A model generated the notes under the pieces. The model was given only the letters and a program-made list of their open reading frames with translations. It had not been told where the DNA came from and made no database searches. From NCBI GenBank assembly GCA_020073185.1, contig JAIQFT010000043.1, positions 1 through 64,000 of the forward strand: a stretch of 64,000 bases of DNA, read 5' to 3'. This stretch comes from Terriglobia bacterium. Lineage in GTDB: Bacteria > Acidobacteriota > Terriglobia > Terriglobales > Acidobacteriaceae. Positions 22,371 through 31,648 of this stretch are shown piece after piece. How positions within the stretch are numbered: the stretch's first letter is position 1; each line of letters starts with the position of its first letter. A program made the translations under genes and the position numbers.

Positions 22371-24608
22371 ATGAAGCAGGCAGCCGCGGCCATGGCGATC
22401 GTATTCGCCGGCATGATGATCGGGTGCAGCAGCGGAAACAGTGCCGGGGTGTCAGTTACTATTTCTCCGACCAGCGCCACGGTTCCAATCGGTCGCACAC
22501 AGCAATTCACCGCCACCGTAAACAACGCGGGCAACAACGGGGTCACCTGGCAGGTGAATGGGGTCGTGGGCGGAAACTCCAACACGGGCACGATCACCTC
22601 GAGCGGGTTGTACACGGCCCCCTTAAGTCCCACCACGGTCACGGTCACCGCCGTTTCCGTGGCCAACACAACACAAGCCGCCTCCGCCACGGTAACGGTG
22701 GCGCTGCCGATTTCGATTACGCCCACCACTGCCGCGATCAATCTCAGCGGCACAGTGCAATTTACCGCCACGGTGACTTTTTCCAGCAATACGACGGTGA
22801 CTTGGGAGGTGAATGGCACCAGTGGCGGCAATGCAAGCATCGGCACCATCAGCTCCAGCGGTCTGTATACCGCCCCGGCGAGCATCCCGAACCCCAATAT
22901 CGTGACGATTACCGCCGTCGCGCAGGCCGACACGACGCAAACCGCGTCAGCAACGGTAACGATCAATCCTCCTCCACTAGTGATCACTCCAACCGGGCTG
23001 ACCATGGCGGCCGGCGCGCAGCAGACGTTTACCGCCACCGTGAATGGGGCGAGCGTCACCCCGGTGTGGAGCGTCGCTTGCAAGAGTCAGTTGGCGGCCG
23101 GCTGTGGGAGCATTTCGTCGGGCGGCGTTTATGTCGCTCCGTCGTCGCCACCCCCTGGCGGGAGCGTCACCGTCACGGCAAAGATGGCGGATGGCAGTGC
23201 GGTCCCGGCAAGCACCAACGTCTCGGTGCAGTTTTCCAATGCTTCGCTGGCGGGATCGTACGCGTACGCGTTCAGCATTCGCACCAGCCAGAAACTGTCC
23301 GCTGAGGCGGGAACGATCGCCTGCGATGGCAACGGCAATATTACCGGCGGCACGATCGATCGCAGCGATGATGGCGGAACGCCGATCGCGATCACGGGGG
23401 GCACATACCAGATTGGCGACGACGGACGCGGCACTGCCGTGGTGGATACGGACCAAGGGCCGGTTGGGTGGCAGTTCGTCCTGACGAATCAACCGCTGGG
23501 CTACGTGGTGCGCTTCGATGCCAACGGTGCGACTGCCAGCGGAACCCTTGAACTACAACATCCAGACAAGTTCGGCCTGGCCTCGATCCAGGGAAACTAT
23601 GCGGCAAGCCTGGTGGGCGTCAGTGCAGGTAGTTCGCCAGTCTTCATCGCCATGATTGGCAGCCTGGCCGCCGACGGGGCCGGACATTTCACTCGCGGCA
23701 TTCTTGACGTCAACAACAACTCCAGCATAAGCACGAACCTCAGCGCCACCGGCACATATAGTTCCCCATCATCGTCGGGCCGTGGAACCTTCACGCTCAC
23801 CAGCGCCTTGGGCACGCAGACGTTTGCCTATTACCAGGTTGACGATACGCGTCTGAAGCTGGTTGAAATCGACGGGGCCAGCGCCTTGGCCGGCGAAGTG
23901 TCAAAACAGCCGCCTGGCCCGTTCACCAACGCGAGTTTCAATGGCCGGTACGCCTTGGCGATGGCCGGAGTGAAGGGTGGAAGCACATTCGGGATGGGCG
24001 GCCTGTTCACCATGAACCTGGGCGAGATTACCAACCGGCTACTCGATGGGGTAAATCAGACCGTGTTCGATTCGCAAGGAGGATACTCCGTCACGGATTC
24101 CACGTTGGGGCGCACCACCGTAAACTGGACCGTCAACAACGGAGCCGTGTTGCAATACGTGCTGTACCCGCGTAGCGACGGTGGATTTGCGATGTTGGAA
24201 ATCGATGGAACCGCCGCCGCCGAGGGCATTGTCCTTCCCCAGACTCTGTCCAGCCCGAGCACTTTTTCACAGACGGGGAACTTCGCGGTCACGCTAACCG
24301 GAGGCGAACCGCCCAGCAGCCTTGCCAATGAAAGCATAACGGGGCAATTTGTGCTGCCAGGCGGCGCGGCGTTTTCCGGCGCATTAGATATTGATGAGAA
24401 CGGCGCGACCACACAGGGGGGGGCCTTCCAGGTTGGGGTCTTCACGGTCGATGTCAATAGTGGACGCGGCGTGGCTACGGCGCTGCCAAGCTCATCCGTC
24501 CTAAGCAATGCCAGCTTCATCCTGTACATTCTGGATGCCGACAAAGCGCTCATTCTGGAAAACGACAACGCTCGGGTATTGACGGGTGTCATGACACGGC
24601 AGTACTAG
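22371..24608 (+). CDS. Large lipoprotein: three Ig-like repeats plus four beta-rich tandem modules
   Basis: The 745-residue protein starts MKQAAAAMAIVFAGMMIGC, a lipoprotein signal with Cys19, after GGGAGACCTC. Residues about 25-285 form three Ig-like repeats, two with the hallmark GTI(T/S)SSGLYTAP. Residues about 288-745 form four modules of 110-118 residues, each opening with an aromatic G-(S/N/R)-(Y/F)-A motif (LAGSYAYAFS, IQGNYAASLVG, FNGRYALAMAG, QTGNFAVTLTG), with a D-x-(N/G) strand-turn and a YxVDDTRLKLVEID-like strand in between. I know this module only as a recurrent acidobacterial surface unit with no assigned function. The much longer frame upstream (to 21642) overlaps the preceding gene in another frame and is not used. 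Confidence 0.75.
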   Translation: MKQAAAAMAIVFAGMMIGCSSGNSAGVSVTISPTSATVPIGRTQQFTATVNNAGNNGVTWQVNGVVGGNSNTGTITSSGLYTAPLSPTTVTVTAVSVANTTQAASATVTVALPISITPTTAAINLSGTVQFTATVTFSSNTTVTWEVNGTSGGNASIGTISSSGLYTAPASIPNPNIVTITAVAQADTTQTASATVTINPPPLVITPTGLTMAAGAQQTFTATVNGASVTPVWSVACKSQLAAGCGSISSGGVYVAPSSPPPGGSVTVTAKMADGSAVPASTNVSVQFSNASLAGSYAYAFSIRTSQKLSAEAGTIACDGNGNITGGTIDRSDDGGTPIAITGGTYQIGDDGRGTAVVDTDQGPVGWQFVLTNQPLGYVVRFDANGATASGTLELQHPDKFGLASIQGNYAASLVGVSAGSSPVFIAMIGSLAADGAGHFTRGILDVNNNSSISTNLSATGTYSSPSSSGRGTFTLTSALGTQTFAYYQVDDTRLKLVEIDGASALAGEVSKQPPGPFTNASFNGRYALAMAGVKGGSTFGMGGLFTMNLGEITNRLLDGVNQTVFDSQGGYSVTDSTLGRTTVNWTVNNGAVLQYVLYPRSDGGFAMLEIDGTAAAEGIVLPQTLSSPSTFSQTGNFAVTLTGGEPPSSLANESITGQFVLPGGAAFSGALDIDENGATTQGGAFQVGVFTVDVNSGRGVATALPSSSVLSNASFILYILDADKALILENDNARVLTGVMTRQY

Positions 24609-24684
24609 GGAAACTCTGATCAAGCACGTCGTCAGTCCCTCAGCAGCTAGTCTAAAGCCGTGCTATTTCTGCGGCATTTACGGG

Positions 24685-24698
24685 CGGCCTGAAGGCCG
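24685..24698. repeat. TGAA-loop hairpin, family A
   Basis: The stem CGGCC/GGCCG closes a TGAA loop. It is followed by CCCCTTCAAAA, as at 2118 and 19453. Confidence 0.6.
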
Positions 24699-24782
24699 TC
24701 CCCTTCAAAAACCGGAGTTGATCAGACCCTCCCTAGCGCTGAAACTTACCAAGACACGCTGCGGTTAGTGCCGCCCAGCGAC

Positions 24783-25940
24783 CTACACCGATTCAACCAA
24801 CCGCGCCAGCAGTGCAGTGCGGCGCGGGATTTCCGCGACCACGATGGATTCATTGCGGGCGTGTGCGCCTTCGCCGACGGCACCCAGGCCGTCCAGCGTG
24901 GGAATGCCGAGCGCGGCGGTAAAGTTGCCATCGGAGCCGCCGCCAACCGAGGCCTCGTCAACTTCAAATCCAAGCTCGCGCGCCGCAGCCTGCGCCTTGC
25001 GGAACAAGGCGACCACCGCAGGCGTGCGCTCCAGGGGCGGGCGGTTGATGCCGCCACTGACCTGGAGGCGACAGACCTTGTCGAAGGGCCGCAGGGACCG
25101 GAATTTGCGGTCGAGCAGCGGCGCGTCGAGCAGGCGGGCAATGCGCGCGTCGACCTCGACCTCGGCTTCGGCGGCGACAACGTTGGTGCGCGTGCCGCCG
25201 CGAATGATGCCCGGGTTCACGGTGATGCCGCGCCTGGCGCCGTTGAAGGCAGCGATGCGCTCGATCTGGCGCGCCAGTTCGATGATGGCGCTGTGGCCGT
25301 TCTGCGGATCGAGCCCAGCGTGCGCGGCGCAGCCGGTGACCCTGACCTGGTATTCGCCGACGCCTTTGCGCGCCGTCTTCAACGCGCCCTTCAATCCCGC
25401 CGACGGCTCCAGCACGAAGACCGCCGCGGATTGCCTCGCCAGCTTTTCCAGGATGGCGCGCGAGGTGGCACTCTTGACCTCCTCGTCGCTCACCAACAGG
25501 ATGGTGACGGGCCGCGGCAGCGCGCCGTGGAGCTCGCGTAGCGCGTCAACCGCGAAGATCATCTGCGCGATACCCGTCTTCATGTCGTAAACGCCGGGCC
25601 CGAAGAGACGGCCATTTTTCTCGCACAACGGCATGGTCTTCAAGGCGCCAACGTCCCACACGGTGTCCATGTGACCGAGCAGCAGGACTGGTTTTTGACG
25701 GCTGGCGGCAGCGAAGTCCGCCTGCAAATGGTTGCCGAATTCCTTGACCGGATGCACGCGGACACGAGCGCCCTTGCGTTGCAGCGTTTTCGCGAGTGAT
25801 TGGGCGAACGAATCCACCGCGCGCTTGTTGAAGCTGGGCGATTCCTGCACGACCAGTTGGCGGATGAATTCGACCATCTCCCGGCGGCGCGCGTTGAGCA
25901 AGGCGAGCAGTTGCGACGGAACTATGTTGGCGACACTCAT
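24783..25940 (-). CDS. M20 family metallopeptidase (glutamate carboxypeptidase-like)
   Basis: The 385-residue cytoplasmic protein has no signal peptide. The zinc-site motifs of family M20 are clear: LLLGHMDTVWDVG (His and Asp), GPGVYDMKTGIAQM (bridging Asp), SDEEVKS (catalytic and metal Glu), and the later GEGAHARNE with the last His ligand. The dimerisation domain shows TGCAAHAGLDPQNGHSA. The closest known type is the carboxypeptidase G2 group, which removes C-terminal glutamate or cleaves similar peptides and conjugates. The exact substrate cannot be told. The gene is divergent from fabZ, with only 33 bases between the two starts. Confidence 0.85.
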   Translation of the reverse strand: MSVANIVPSQLLALLNARRREMVEFIRQLVVQESPSFNKRAVDSFAQSLAKTLQRKGARVRVHPVKEFGNHLQADFAAASRQKPVLLLGHMDTVWDVGALKTMPLCEKNGRLFGPGVYDMKTGIAQMIFAVDALRELHGALPRPVTILLVSDEEVKSATSRAILEKLARQSAAVFVLEPSAGLKGALKTARKGVGEYQVRVTGCAAHAGLDPQNGHSAIIELARQIERIAAFNGARRGITVNPGIIRGGTRTNVVAAEAEVEVDARIARLLDAPLLDRKFRSLRPFDKVCRLQVSGGINRPPLERTPAVVALFRKAQAAARELGFEVDEASVGGGSDGNFTAALGIPTLDGLGAVGEGAHARNESIVVAEIPRRTALLARLVESV

Positions 25941-25954
25941 GCTTTCGCTATAAT
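25927..25954 (+). promoter_or_regulatory. Candidate sigma-70 promoter of fabZ-lpxA
   Basis: TTGGCG and a perfect TATAAT are separated by 16 bases. The -35 box lies inside the start of the divergent peptidase gene. If this -10 is used, transcription starts near 25961, which favours the fabZ ATG at 25974 over the one at 25953. Confidence 0.45.
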
Positions 25955-25973
25955 GCCTGACTTACCCGCAATC

Positions 25974-26489
25974 ATGGACACAGAAGCGACGACGGAACAG
26001 AAAACGACACTGGACATCACGGAAATCCAGCGGATCCTGCCACACCGCTATCCGTTCCTGCTGATTGACCGCGTGGTGGAACTGACGCGGCGGCAGCGCA
26101 TTGTTGCGCTCAAGAACGTAACCGTGAACGAGCCGTACTTCCAGGGCCATTTTCCCGGATTTCCCATCATGCCTGGGGTGTTGATGGTGGAAGCGATCGC
26201 GCAGGCAGGAGGCGCGCTGCTGCTGACCGAAATCGAGGACCACGACCGGCATCTGATGGTTTTCTCCGGCATCGAGCGCGCGCGCTTCCGCCGTCCGGTG
26301 GTGCCGGGTGACCAGTTGCGCATCGAGGTGACGGTGCTGGCATGGCGGATGCACGCGGTGCGCATGGAGGGAAAGATTTTTGTCGGCGACAACCGGGTGT
26401 GTGAAGCCATCGTGAGCTGCCGGCTGGTGCCGCGTTCCGCCGCAGCGAACGCCGAGTCACCCGGCGGCGACAGTCAGGGCGAGTCGTGA
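25974..26489 (+). CDS. fabZ: 3-hydroxyacyl-[acyl-carrier-protein] dehydratase
   Basis: The 171-residue hot-dog-fold enzyme has LPHRYPFLLIDRVVEL, GHFPGFPIMPGVLMVEAIAQAGG (catalytic His and Glu) and FSGIERARFRRPVVPGDQL, all diagnostic of FabZ. It dehydrates 3-hydroxyacyl-ACP in fatty acid synthesis. The start is not certain: ATG at 25953 is also in frame, but it overlaps the TATAAT box, so 25974 is used. The tail after SCRLVPRS is Ala/Ser/Gly-rich and longer than usual. A hairpin repeat follows directly after its stop. The pairing with lpxA 90 bases downstream is the common lipid A gene order. Confidence 0.88.
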   Translation: MDTEATTEQKTTLDITEIQRILPHRYPFLLIDRVVELTRRQRIVALKNVTVNEPYFQGHFPGFPIMPGVLMVEAIAQAGGALLLTEIEDHDRHLMVFSGIERARFRRPVVPGDQLRIEVTVLAWRMHAVRMEGKIFVGDNRVCEAIVSCRLVPRSAAANAESPGGDSQGES

Positions 26490-26493
26490 ACAA

Positions 26494-26535
26494 CCCCACC
26501 TTGTCGCTCCAAAACCGGGAGCGACAAGGGCGGGG
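26494..26535. repeat. Hairpin of family B between fabZ and lpxA
   Basis: A perfect 12-bp stem (CCTTGTCGCTCC/GGAGCGACAAGG) flanked by CCCC/GGGG closes the loop AAAACCG. The same design, with a shared GAACAA(T)CCC flank, occurs at 5575. It could act as a terminator or processing site, though no U-run follows. Confidence 0.7.
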
Positions 26536-26578
26536 CAACCGCTCCGGCGCCGAACCTGGAATTCGAAACTGAAACTCG

Positions 26579-27352
26579 TTGATCCATCCCACCGCCATCA
26601 TCGATCCCACAGCCAGGATTCCGGAGTCCTGCCGTATCGGACCGTACTGCGTTGTCGGAGCGAAGGTGGAGATGGGGGGAAATTGCGAGCTGGTGGCGCA
26701 CGTCGTGCTGCATGGGCCGACACGCATGGGCCGGAACAACCGCATCTATCCGTTCGCGGCGGTGGGCATTGATCCCCAGGACATCAGCTACCGCGGCGAG
26801 GCAACGGGGCTGGAGATCGGCGACGACAATACCATCCGCGAGTACGTCACGATCAACCGCGGCACAATGAAAGGCGGTGGGGTTACGCGCATCGGCAGCG
26901 GCATTCTTATCATGGCGTACACGCATATCGGGCACGATTGCGTGATTGGCGACCACGCCATGCTGATCAACGCGGCCACGCTTGCGGGGCACGTCACGGT
27001 GGAAGAATGGGCGGTGGTGGGCGCGCTGTGTCCGGTGCACCAATTCGTGCGCATCGGCGCGCATAGCTACATTGGCGGCGGGACCACAATCACGCAGGAC
27101 GTACTGCCGTTTTCCAAGACCAGTGCGGCGCGCGAGAATCGGGCGTACGGGCTGAACAGCGTGGGATTGAAGCGGCGTGGATTTAGCGACGAGCGGCTAC
27201 GCAAACTGCATCACGCATACAAGATCCTGCTGGCGTCCAAGCTGAACACCTCGCAGGCGATCGAGAAGCTGCGCCGCGAGGGCAACCTGGGCGAAGACGT
27301 CGAGCTGCTGGTCCGGTTCATCGAGTCGTCGGACCGGGGAGTAATTAAGTGA
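26579..27352 (+). CDS. lpxA: Acyl-[ACP]-UDP-N-acetylglucosamine O-acyltransferase
   Basis: The 257-residue protein begins at a TTG codon and reads IHPTAIIDPTARIPESCRIGPYCVVG, the left-handed beta-helix hexapeptide repeat of LpxA. Diagnostic segments are IYPFAAVGIDPQDISYRGE, HIGHDCVIGDHAMLINAATLAGHV (catalytic His) and AYGLNSVGLKRRGFSDE, followed by the C-terminal helical domain. Length and motifs match the family. It catalyses the first step of lipid A synthesis, so the organism is Gram-negative. The TTG start has no strong ribosome binding site, but the family N-terminus fixes it. Confidence 0.93.
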   Translation: MIHPTAIIDPTARIPESCRIGPYCVVGAKVEMGGNCELVAHVVLHGPTRMGRNNRIYPFAAVGIDPQDISYRGEATGLEIGDDNTIREYVTINRGTMKGGGVTRIGSGILIMAYTHIGHDCVIGDHAMLINAATLAGHVTVEEWAVVGALCPVHQFVRIGAHSYIGGGTTITQDVLPFSKTSAARENRAYGLNSVGLKRRGFSDERLRKLHHAYKILLASKLNTSQAIEKLRREGNLGEDVELLVRFIESSDRGVIK

Positions 27353-27534
27353 AGCGGGCGCGGCGCGATGGAGTGCGGGTGCATGCAGCCGGACGTCCGA
27401 CAGCCTCATTGCCACTGCAACAAGCGAAACGGCACGGTGGGCGATAGATAGCCATCTCCTCCCCGGGCGGGGTTCGGAATGCGCAGCAACGCGAATTGAG
27501 CCGCGAAGGTGATGGGGCCGAGAGCGTTTGCTGC

Positions 27535-27540
27535 TATAAT
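27535..27540 (+). promoter_or_regulatory. Candidate -10 box upstream of tRNA-Pro
   Basis: A perfect TATAAT lies 69 bases before the tRNA. No consensus -35 is seen at 16-18 bases upstream, so the call is weak. Confidence 0.3.
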
Positions 27541-27608
27541 AACGACGATGCGGCAAGGTCCGCGCCCGCAGTCCTGAAGACAGCCAACAAGCAGTGTCCG
27601 CAATGCGT

Positions 27609-27685
<77 letters not shown>

Positions 27686-27750
27686 ATCCTCAAAATTCGG
27701 TCGTAAGCTCCTGAAATTGTGAGGTCGAAAATTCCGCTCCGAACACGGCG

Positions 27751-27783
27751 GTTCTAAAATCGTCTGCTAGGGCCGACCAATCT
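27751..27783 (+). repeat. Imperfect direct repeat, left copy, tRNA-3'-end-like
   Basis: It begins GTTCTAAAATCGTCTGC and ends TAGGGCCGACCAATCT. A similar sequence in the same orientation lies at 30393-30423, sharing about 27 positions with two one-base indels. GTTC-(n)-AAATC...CCGACCA resembles the 3' end of a tRNA, but the T-stem does not pair. Confidence 0.5.
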
Positions 27784-27872
27784 CTTTTGGGGGTTTGCTT
27801 TTCAGGTCGGACGAGCACACCGATTCCCTCAATGAACTTCTCGTGTGGAAACCGGTGATGCTGTTCTGGCGG

Positions 27873-30038
27873 CTATTTGAGCCCGCGATGTTCGAGCAGG
27901 GGCCCAATATCCGGCGGCCCTCCGTAAAACTGCTCGAACAGGACCTCCGGATTCGCGCTGCGTCCGCGCGCGAGCACCTTGGCCCGCAGAAAGTCGCCAT
28001 TGGCGCGCTGCAGACCGCCGTGGGTATGGAACCACTGTTCGGTATCCCGCGCCAGCACCTCGCTCCAGATGTAAGCGTAATAGCCGGCCGCATAGCCGCC
28101 GGCGAAGGCGTGCGCGAAATACGGAGTGTGGTAGCGGGGCGGAACCGGCGCGTATTCCACGCCGTCCTTTTTCAAAGCGGCAGCCTCAAACGCCATCACC
28201 TTATCGGCTGAGGGCGCCTGTGCCGAATTGATCTGATGCCAGGCTTGGTCGAGCAGCGCGGCCGCTATGTATTCGGTGGTCGCGTAACCCTGGCCGAATT
28301 TCTCGGCCGCGAGCACCTTGTCGAGCAGCGCCTGGGGCATCGGTGCGCCGGTCTGGTAGTGCTTTGCATAGTGGGTGAACACAATCGGCTCGCGCGCCCA
28401 CATCTCGTTGTACTGCGACGGAAACTCGACAAAATCACGCGGCACCCTGGTGCCGGAGAGCGAGGGATAGTTCACGTCCGAGAACAGGCCATGCAGCGCG
28501 TGCCCGAACTCGTGGAACATGGTGCTGACCTCATCGAAGGTCAGCAAGGTGGGCTGGCCCTGCGGCGGCTTGGGGATGTTGAGGTTGTTGACGACGACGG
28601 GCTTCAACCCGAGCAGCCTGGACTGGCCAACGTAATTGCTCATCCAGGCGCCACCGCGCTTGTTGTCGCGCGCGAAATAGTCGGCCAGGAACAGGCCCAC
28701 CGGAGAGCCATCGGCATTGAAAACCTCGAACACTCGTACGTCCGTCTGGTACACCGGGAGGTCGTGGCGCTCCTTGAAGTCGAGACCGTAGAGCTGATGG
28801 GCGGCATAGAACAGGCCGTCCTGCATCACGCGGTTCAACTCGAAGTAAGGCTTCACCTCGGACTGGTCGAAGCCGAAGCGGGCTTTGCGGACCTGTTCGG
28901 CGTAGAAGGCCCAGTCCCAGGGCTGCAGTGTGAATGGCGTGCCGTTGCCGGCGCTCGCCTGTTCGTCGATCAGTTTCTGGTTGTCGGCCGCTTCTTTTTT
29001 GGCGTTGGCGAGGGCAGGCGGCACGAGCCGGGCGAGCATCTGGTTGACGGCCGCAGGCGTGCCCGCAGTCTCATCCGCCAGCCCATACGCCGCATAATCG
29101 GGATACCCCAGCAGGGTGGCCTTTTCTGCGCGCAGCTTCACGATTTGCGCGACGACCGCCGTGTTGTCGTAGGTACCGCCGTCGGCGCGGCCGATCGAGG
29201 CTTGGTAGATTTTCTCCCGCAGCGCTCGGTTCCGGAGTTGCTCCAGCACCGGCTGGATGGTGGTGTTCTGCAGTGGGATCACCCACTTGCCGTTGAGCCC
29301 GCGCGCCTTCGCTGCTTCCGCCGCGGCGCCGATCTGTTCGCGTGAAAGCCCGTCCAGATCGCCGACGTTGTCAACGACCACCGCGGAATCCTTGGTGGCC
29401 TTGAGCACGTTCTGTTGGAACCGGGTGGTCAGCGACGCGATCTGCTCGTTGAGCTGCCGCAGCCTACTTTTGTCTGCATCCGAGAGCTTCGCCCCGGCCC
29501 GCACGAACTCGGTATAAGTGCGCTCCAGCAATTGCAGCGACTCGGGGTCCAGTTGGAGAGCGGCGCGCTTCTGGTAAACCGCGTCGAAACGCGCGAACAA
29601 CGCCGCGTCGAGCAGGATGGCGTCCCGGTGCGCGGAGCGCTTCGGAGCCATCTCGGAGGCAATTTTCAGGATCTCGGGATTGGTGTTGGACCCGTTGAGA
29701 TTGGAGAAGGCCGACGATACCCGATCCAGCAACTGGCCCGATTTTTCCAAAGCAACGACGGTGTTTTCGAAGCTCGGCGGCGCCGGGTTGCGGTCGATCG
29801 CCTCGACCTCTTTGCGCTGTTCAGCCATACCGGCGTCGAAGGCGGGCCGGAAGTCCGCGTCCTTAATGCGGTCGAAAGGGGGAAGGTGGTAGGGCAGCGT
29901 GCTCGGCCGGGCGAACGGATTATCGGCGGAAAGCTGCGGCGCGACGACGGCCGAACCTTGATGGCCGACCTGCGCGGACACGGTGACGGCAGCAAGCGCT
30001 GCCGCGAATATGAGGCAGCGAACGGTTTTTGAATGCAT
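27873..30038 (-). CDS. dcp: Exported M3 family metallopeptidase, peptidyl-dipeptidase Dcp type
   Basis: The 721-residue protein has a signal peptide (TVRCLIFAAALAAVTVSAQ) after a start at 30038; the frame is open to 30227 but without a signal there. The zinc site is MFHEFGHALHGLFSDV (HExxH) with SGTRVPRDFVEFPSQYNEMWA further on, both hallmarks of Dcp. The N-terminal helical half (DNPFARPSTLPYHLPPFDRI onward) is also family-typical. It removes dipeptides from the C-terminus of peptides, here in the periplasm. It is flanked by an imperfect direct repeat on each side. The gene runs opposite to the tRNA and the PKS cluster. Confidence 0.9.
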   Translation of the reverse strand: MHSKTVRCLIFAAALAAVTVSAQVGHQGSAVVAPQLSADNPFARPSTLPYHLPPFDRIKDADFRPAFDAGMAEQRKEVEAIDRNPAPPSFENTVVALEKSGQLLDRVSSAFSNLNGSNTNPEILKIASEMAPKRSAHRDAILLDAALFARFDAVYQKRAALQLDPESLQLLERTYTEFVRAGAKLSDADKSRLRQLNEQIASLTTRFQQNVLKATKDSAVVVDNVGDLDGLSREQIGAAAEAAKARGLNGKWVIPLQNTTIQPVLEQLRNRALREKIYQASIGRADGGTYDNTAVVAQIVKLRAEKATLLGYPDYAAYGLADETAGTPAAVNQMLARLVPPALANAKKEAADNQKLIDEQASAGNGTPFTLQPWDWAFYAEQVRKARFGFDQSEVKPYFELNRVMQDGLFYAAHQLYGLDFKERHDLPVYQTDVRVFEVFNADGSPVGLFLADYFARDNKRGGAWMSNYVGQSRLLGLKPVVVNNLNIPKPPQGQPTLLTFDEVSTMFHEFGHALHGLFSDVNYPSLSGTRVPRDFVEFPSQYNEMWAREPIVFTHYAKHYQTGAPMPQALLDKVLAAEKFGQGYATTEYIAAALLDQAWHQINSAQAPSADKVMAFEAAALKKDGVEYAPVPPRYHTPYFAHAFAGGYAAGYYAYIWSEVLARDTEQWFHTHGGLQRANGDFLRAKVLARGRSANPEVLFEQFYGGPPDIGPLLEHRGLK

Positions 30039-30541
30039 GACATGTACTCCGCGGCAAATGCGACCTGTGGGCCACGGTGCATCCTGCCGTAAACACAGAA
30101 AAGCGTTACTTGCATTGTGATAAACCGGGGCTAGACGGAACGTTTTCCGGTTTGAACTGCGCCGCCTTCGACAGCACCGGGCCACAAGGGCTGACGACGC
30201 TGCAACCGCCAACCACAGCAGCGGCATTGTAGCGCGCGTGTCAATGCCGGAATTTCCACCATTTGCTGCGAGGGAACTGGCCCACCCTCTCCAGCAGGAA
30301 ATAAATTTGCCCGCCTTTGGCGAAGCGCGGGCACAGGATTTCGGAGTTGAACCGCGACACGCAACGGTTCGGCGGCTCCGCTAGTAACAAGAGTTCCAAA
30401 TCGTTCGCCAGGGCCGACCATCTGGAAACTATCTCGCCATGAACCATGTCAGCAAAGTGCGGATTCCCTCAGGGCACTTTCAGCAACGTTGCGATGGCGA
30501 AGTTGAAGGGAGAATGTCACAGGAGGTTGTGACGAGCATTA
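30039..30541. other. Gene-free region between the peptidase and the insertion sequence
   Basis: These 503 bases show no credible gene. They hold the right copy of the direct repeat at 30393. The frame that reads upstream from the transposase to 30439 lies outside the inverted repeats and is not taken as coding. Confidence 0.5.
30393..30423 (+). repeat. Imperfect direct repeat, right copy, tRNA-3'-end-like
   Basis: It begins GTTCCAAATCGTTCGCC and ends AGGGCCGACCATCT. It matches the copy at 27751-27783 in the same orientation, about 2.6 kb away across the M3 peptidase. Confidence 0.5.
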
Positions 30542-31648
30542 AGTTGCACCAGTTAGCGTATGGTCGATGGTGTATAGTGTCCGACATGCGGGCGCAGATA
30601 CCCATTCTGAGCAGCGCAGAGCGGGAACATTTGGAGAGCATCGTGCACCGTCCGAGCAGCACCAGGCGGGATGAATTCCGGGCACGACTCATCTTGGATG
30701 CCGCCTACGGCTTGAGTAATGAAACCATTGCCGCGCAGCGCAAGACGCGTCCGGCTACGGTGAGCAAGTGGCGCAGCCGGTTTCTGGCGCGGCGACTGCA
30801 GGGACTCGGCGATGCCCCGCGCAGCGGCAAGCCACGGCGCTACGATGCCGGCGCTGAGCAGCGGATTCTCCGGCAGTTGGACGCTCCGGTTCCCTCTGGA
30901 TATACACGCTGGAACGGGAGCTTGCTGGCGGCGGCGCTGGGAGACATTTCCGACGATCAGATCTGGCGGGTGCTGCGCAAGCACGGCATCAGCCTGGAAC
31001 GGCGCCGCAGTTGGTGTGTGAGCACGGACCCCTGCTTTGCCCAGAAAGCCGCCGATGTAGTGGGGCTGTATCTGGACCCACCGGAGAACGCCCTGGTGCT
31101 GTCGGTGGACGAGAAACCGCACAACCAAGCGCTGGAGCGCGCGCAGGGCTGGCTGCGGCTGCCGCATGGCAAGGCCCTCAGCGGGTTCTCGCATGACGAT
31201 CCGCGGCACAGCAGGACCAGCTTGTTCGCCGCTCTGGAAGTGGCCACCGGATTGGTGAAAGTGGGCCACTACGCGCGCCGCGGCCGGGTGGAGTTCCTCG
31301 AGTTCATGAATGGCATCGTGGCCGCTCATCCGCACCAGTCCATTCACGTCATCCTCGACAATCTCAACACTGACAAACCCGCGTGCGACCGCTGGGTCGA
31401 ACGGCACAAGAACGTCCACTTCCACGACACCCCCACCCACGCTTCCTGGCTGAATCAGGTGGAGATCTGGTTCAGCATTCTCAGCCGGGAATCCCAGGCG
31501 GGGACCAGCTTCGCCAGCACGGAACAATTTCGCCACCATATCGAGCTTTTTGTCGACGCCTATAACCAGAACGCCCATCCGTTCGAGTGGAAGAAACAGA
31601 TCGAGTTCCAGAAGCATCGCAGGGCATCATACGCCAACTTAAGCAACT
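30542..31648 (+). mobile_element. IS630-type insertion sequence, about 1.1 kb
   Basis: The ends are imperfect 21-bp terminal inverted repeats with 17 of 21 bases matching: AGTTGC-n3-AGTT-n-GCGTATG at 30542-30562, and its complement at 31628-31648. They enclose one transposase gene whose stop lies in the right repeat. TA, the usual IS630 target, lies directly left of the left end (30540-30541); on the right a TA overlaps the repeat end, so the exact duplication is unclear. The element sits directly upstream of the PKS cluster. Confidence 0.8.

Noticed and set aside
30439-30585. Upstream extension of the transposase
   Set aside because: It begins outside the left inverted repeat, so it cannot belong to the mobile element.
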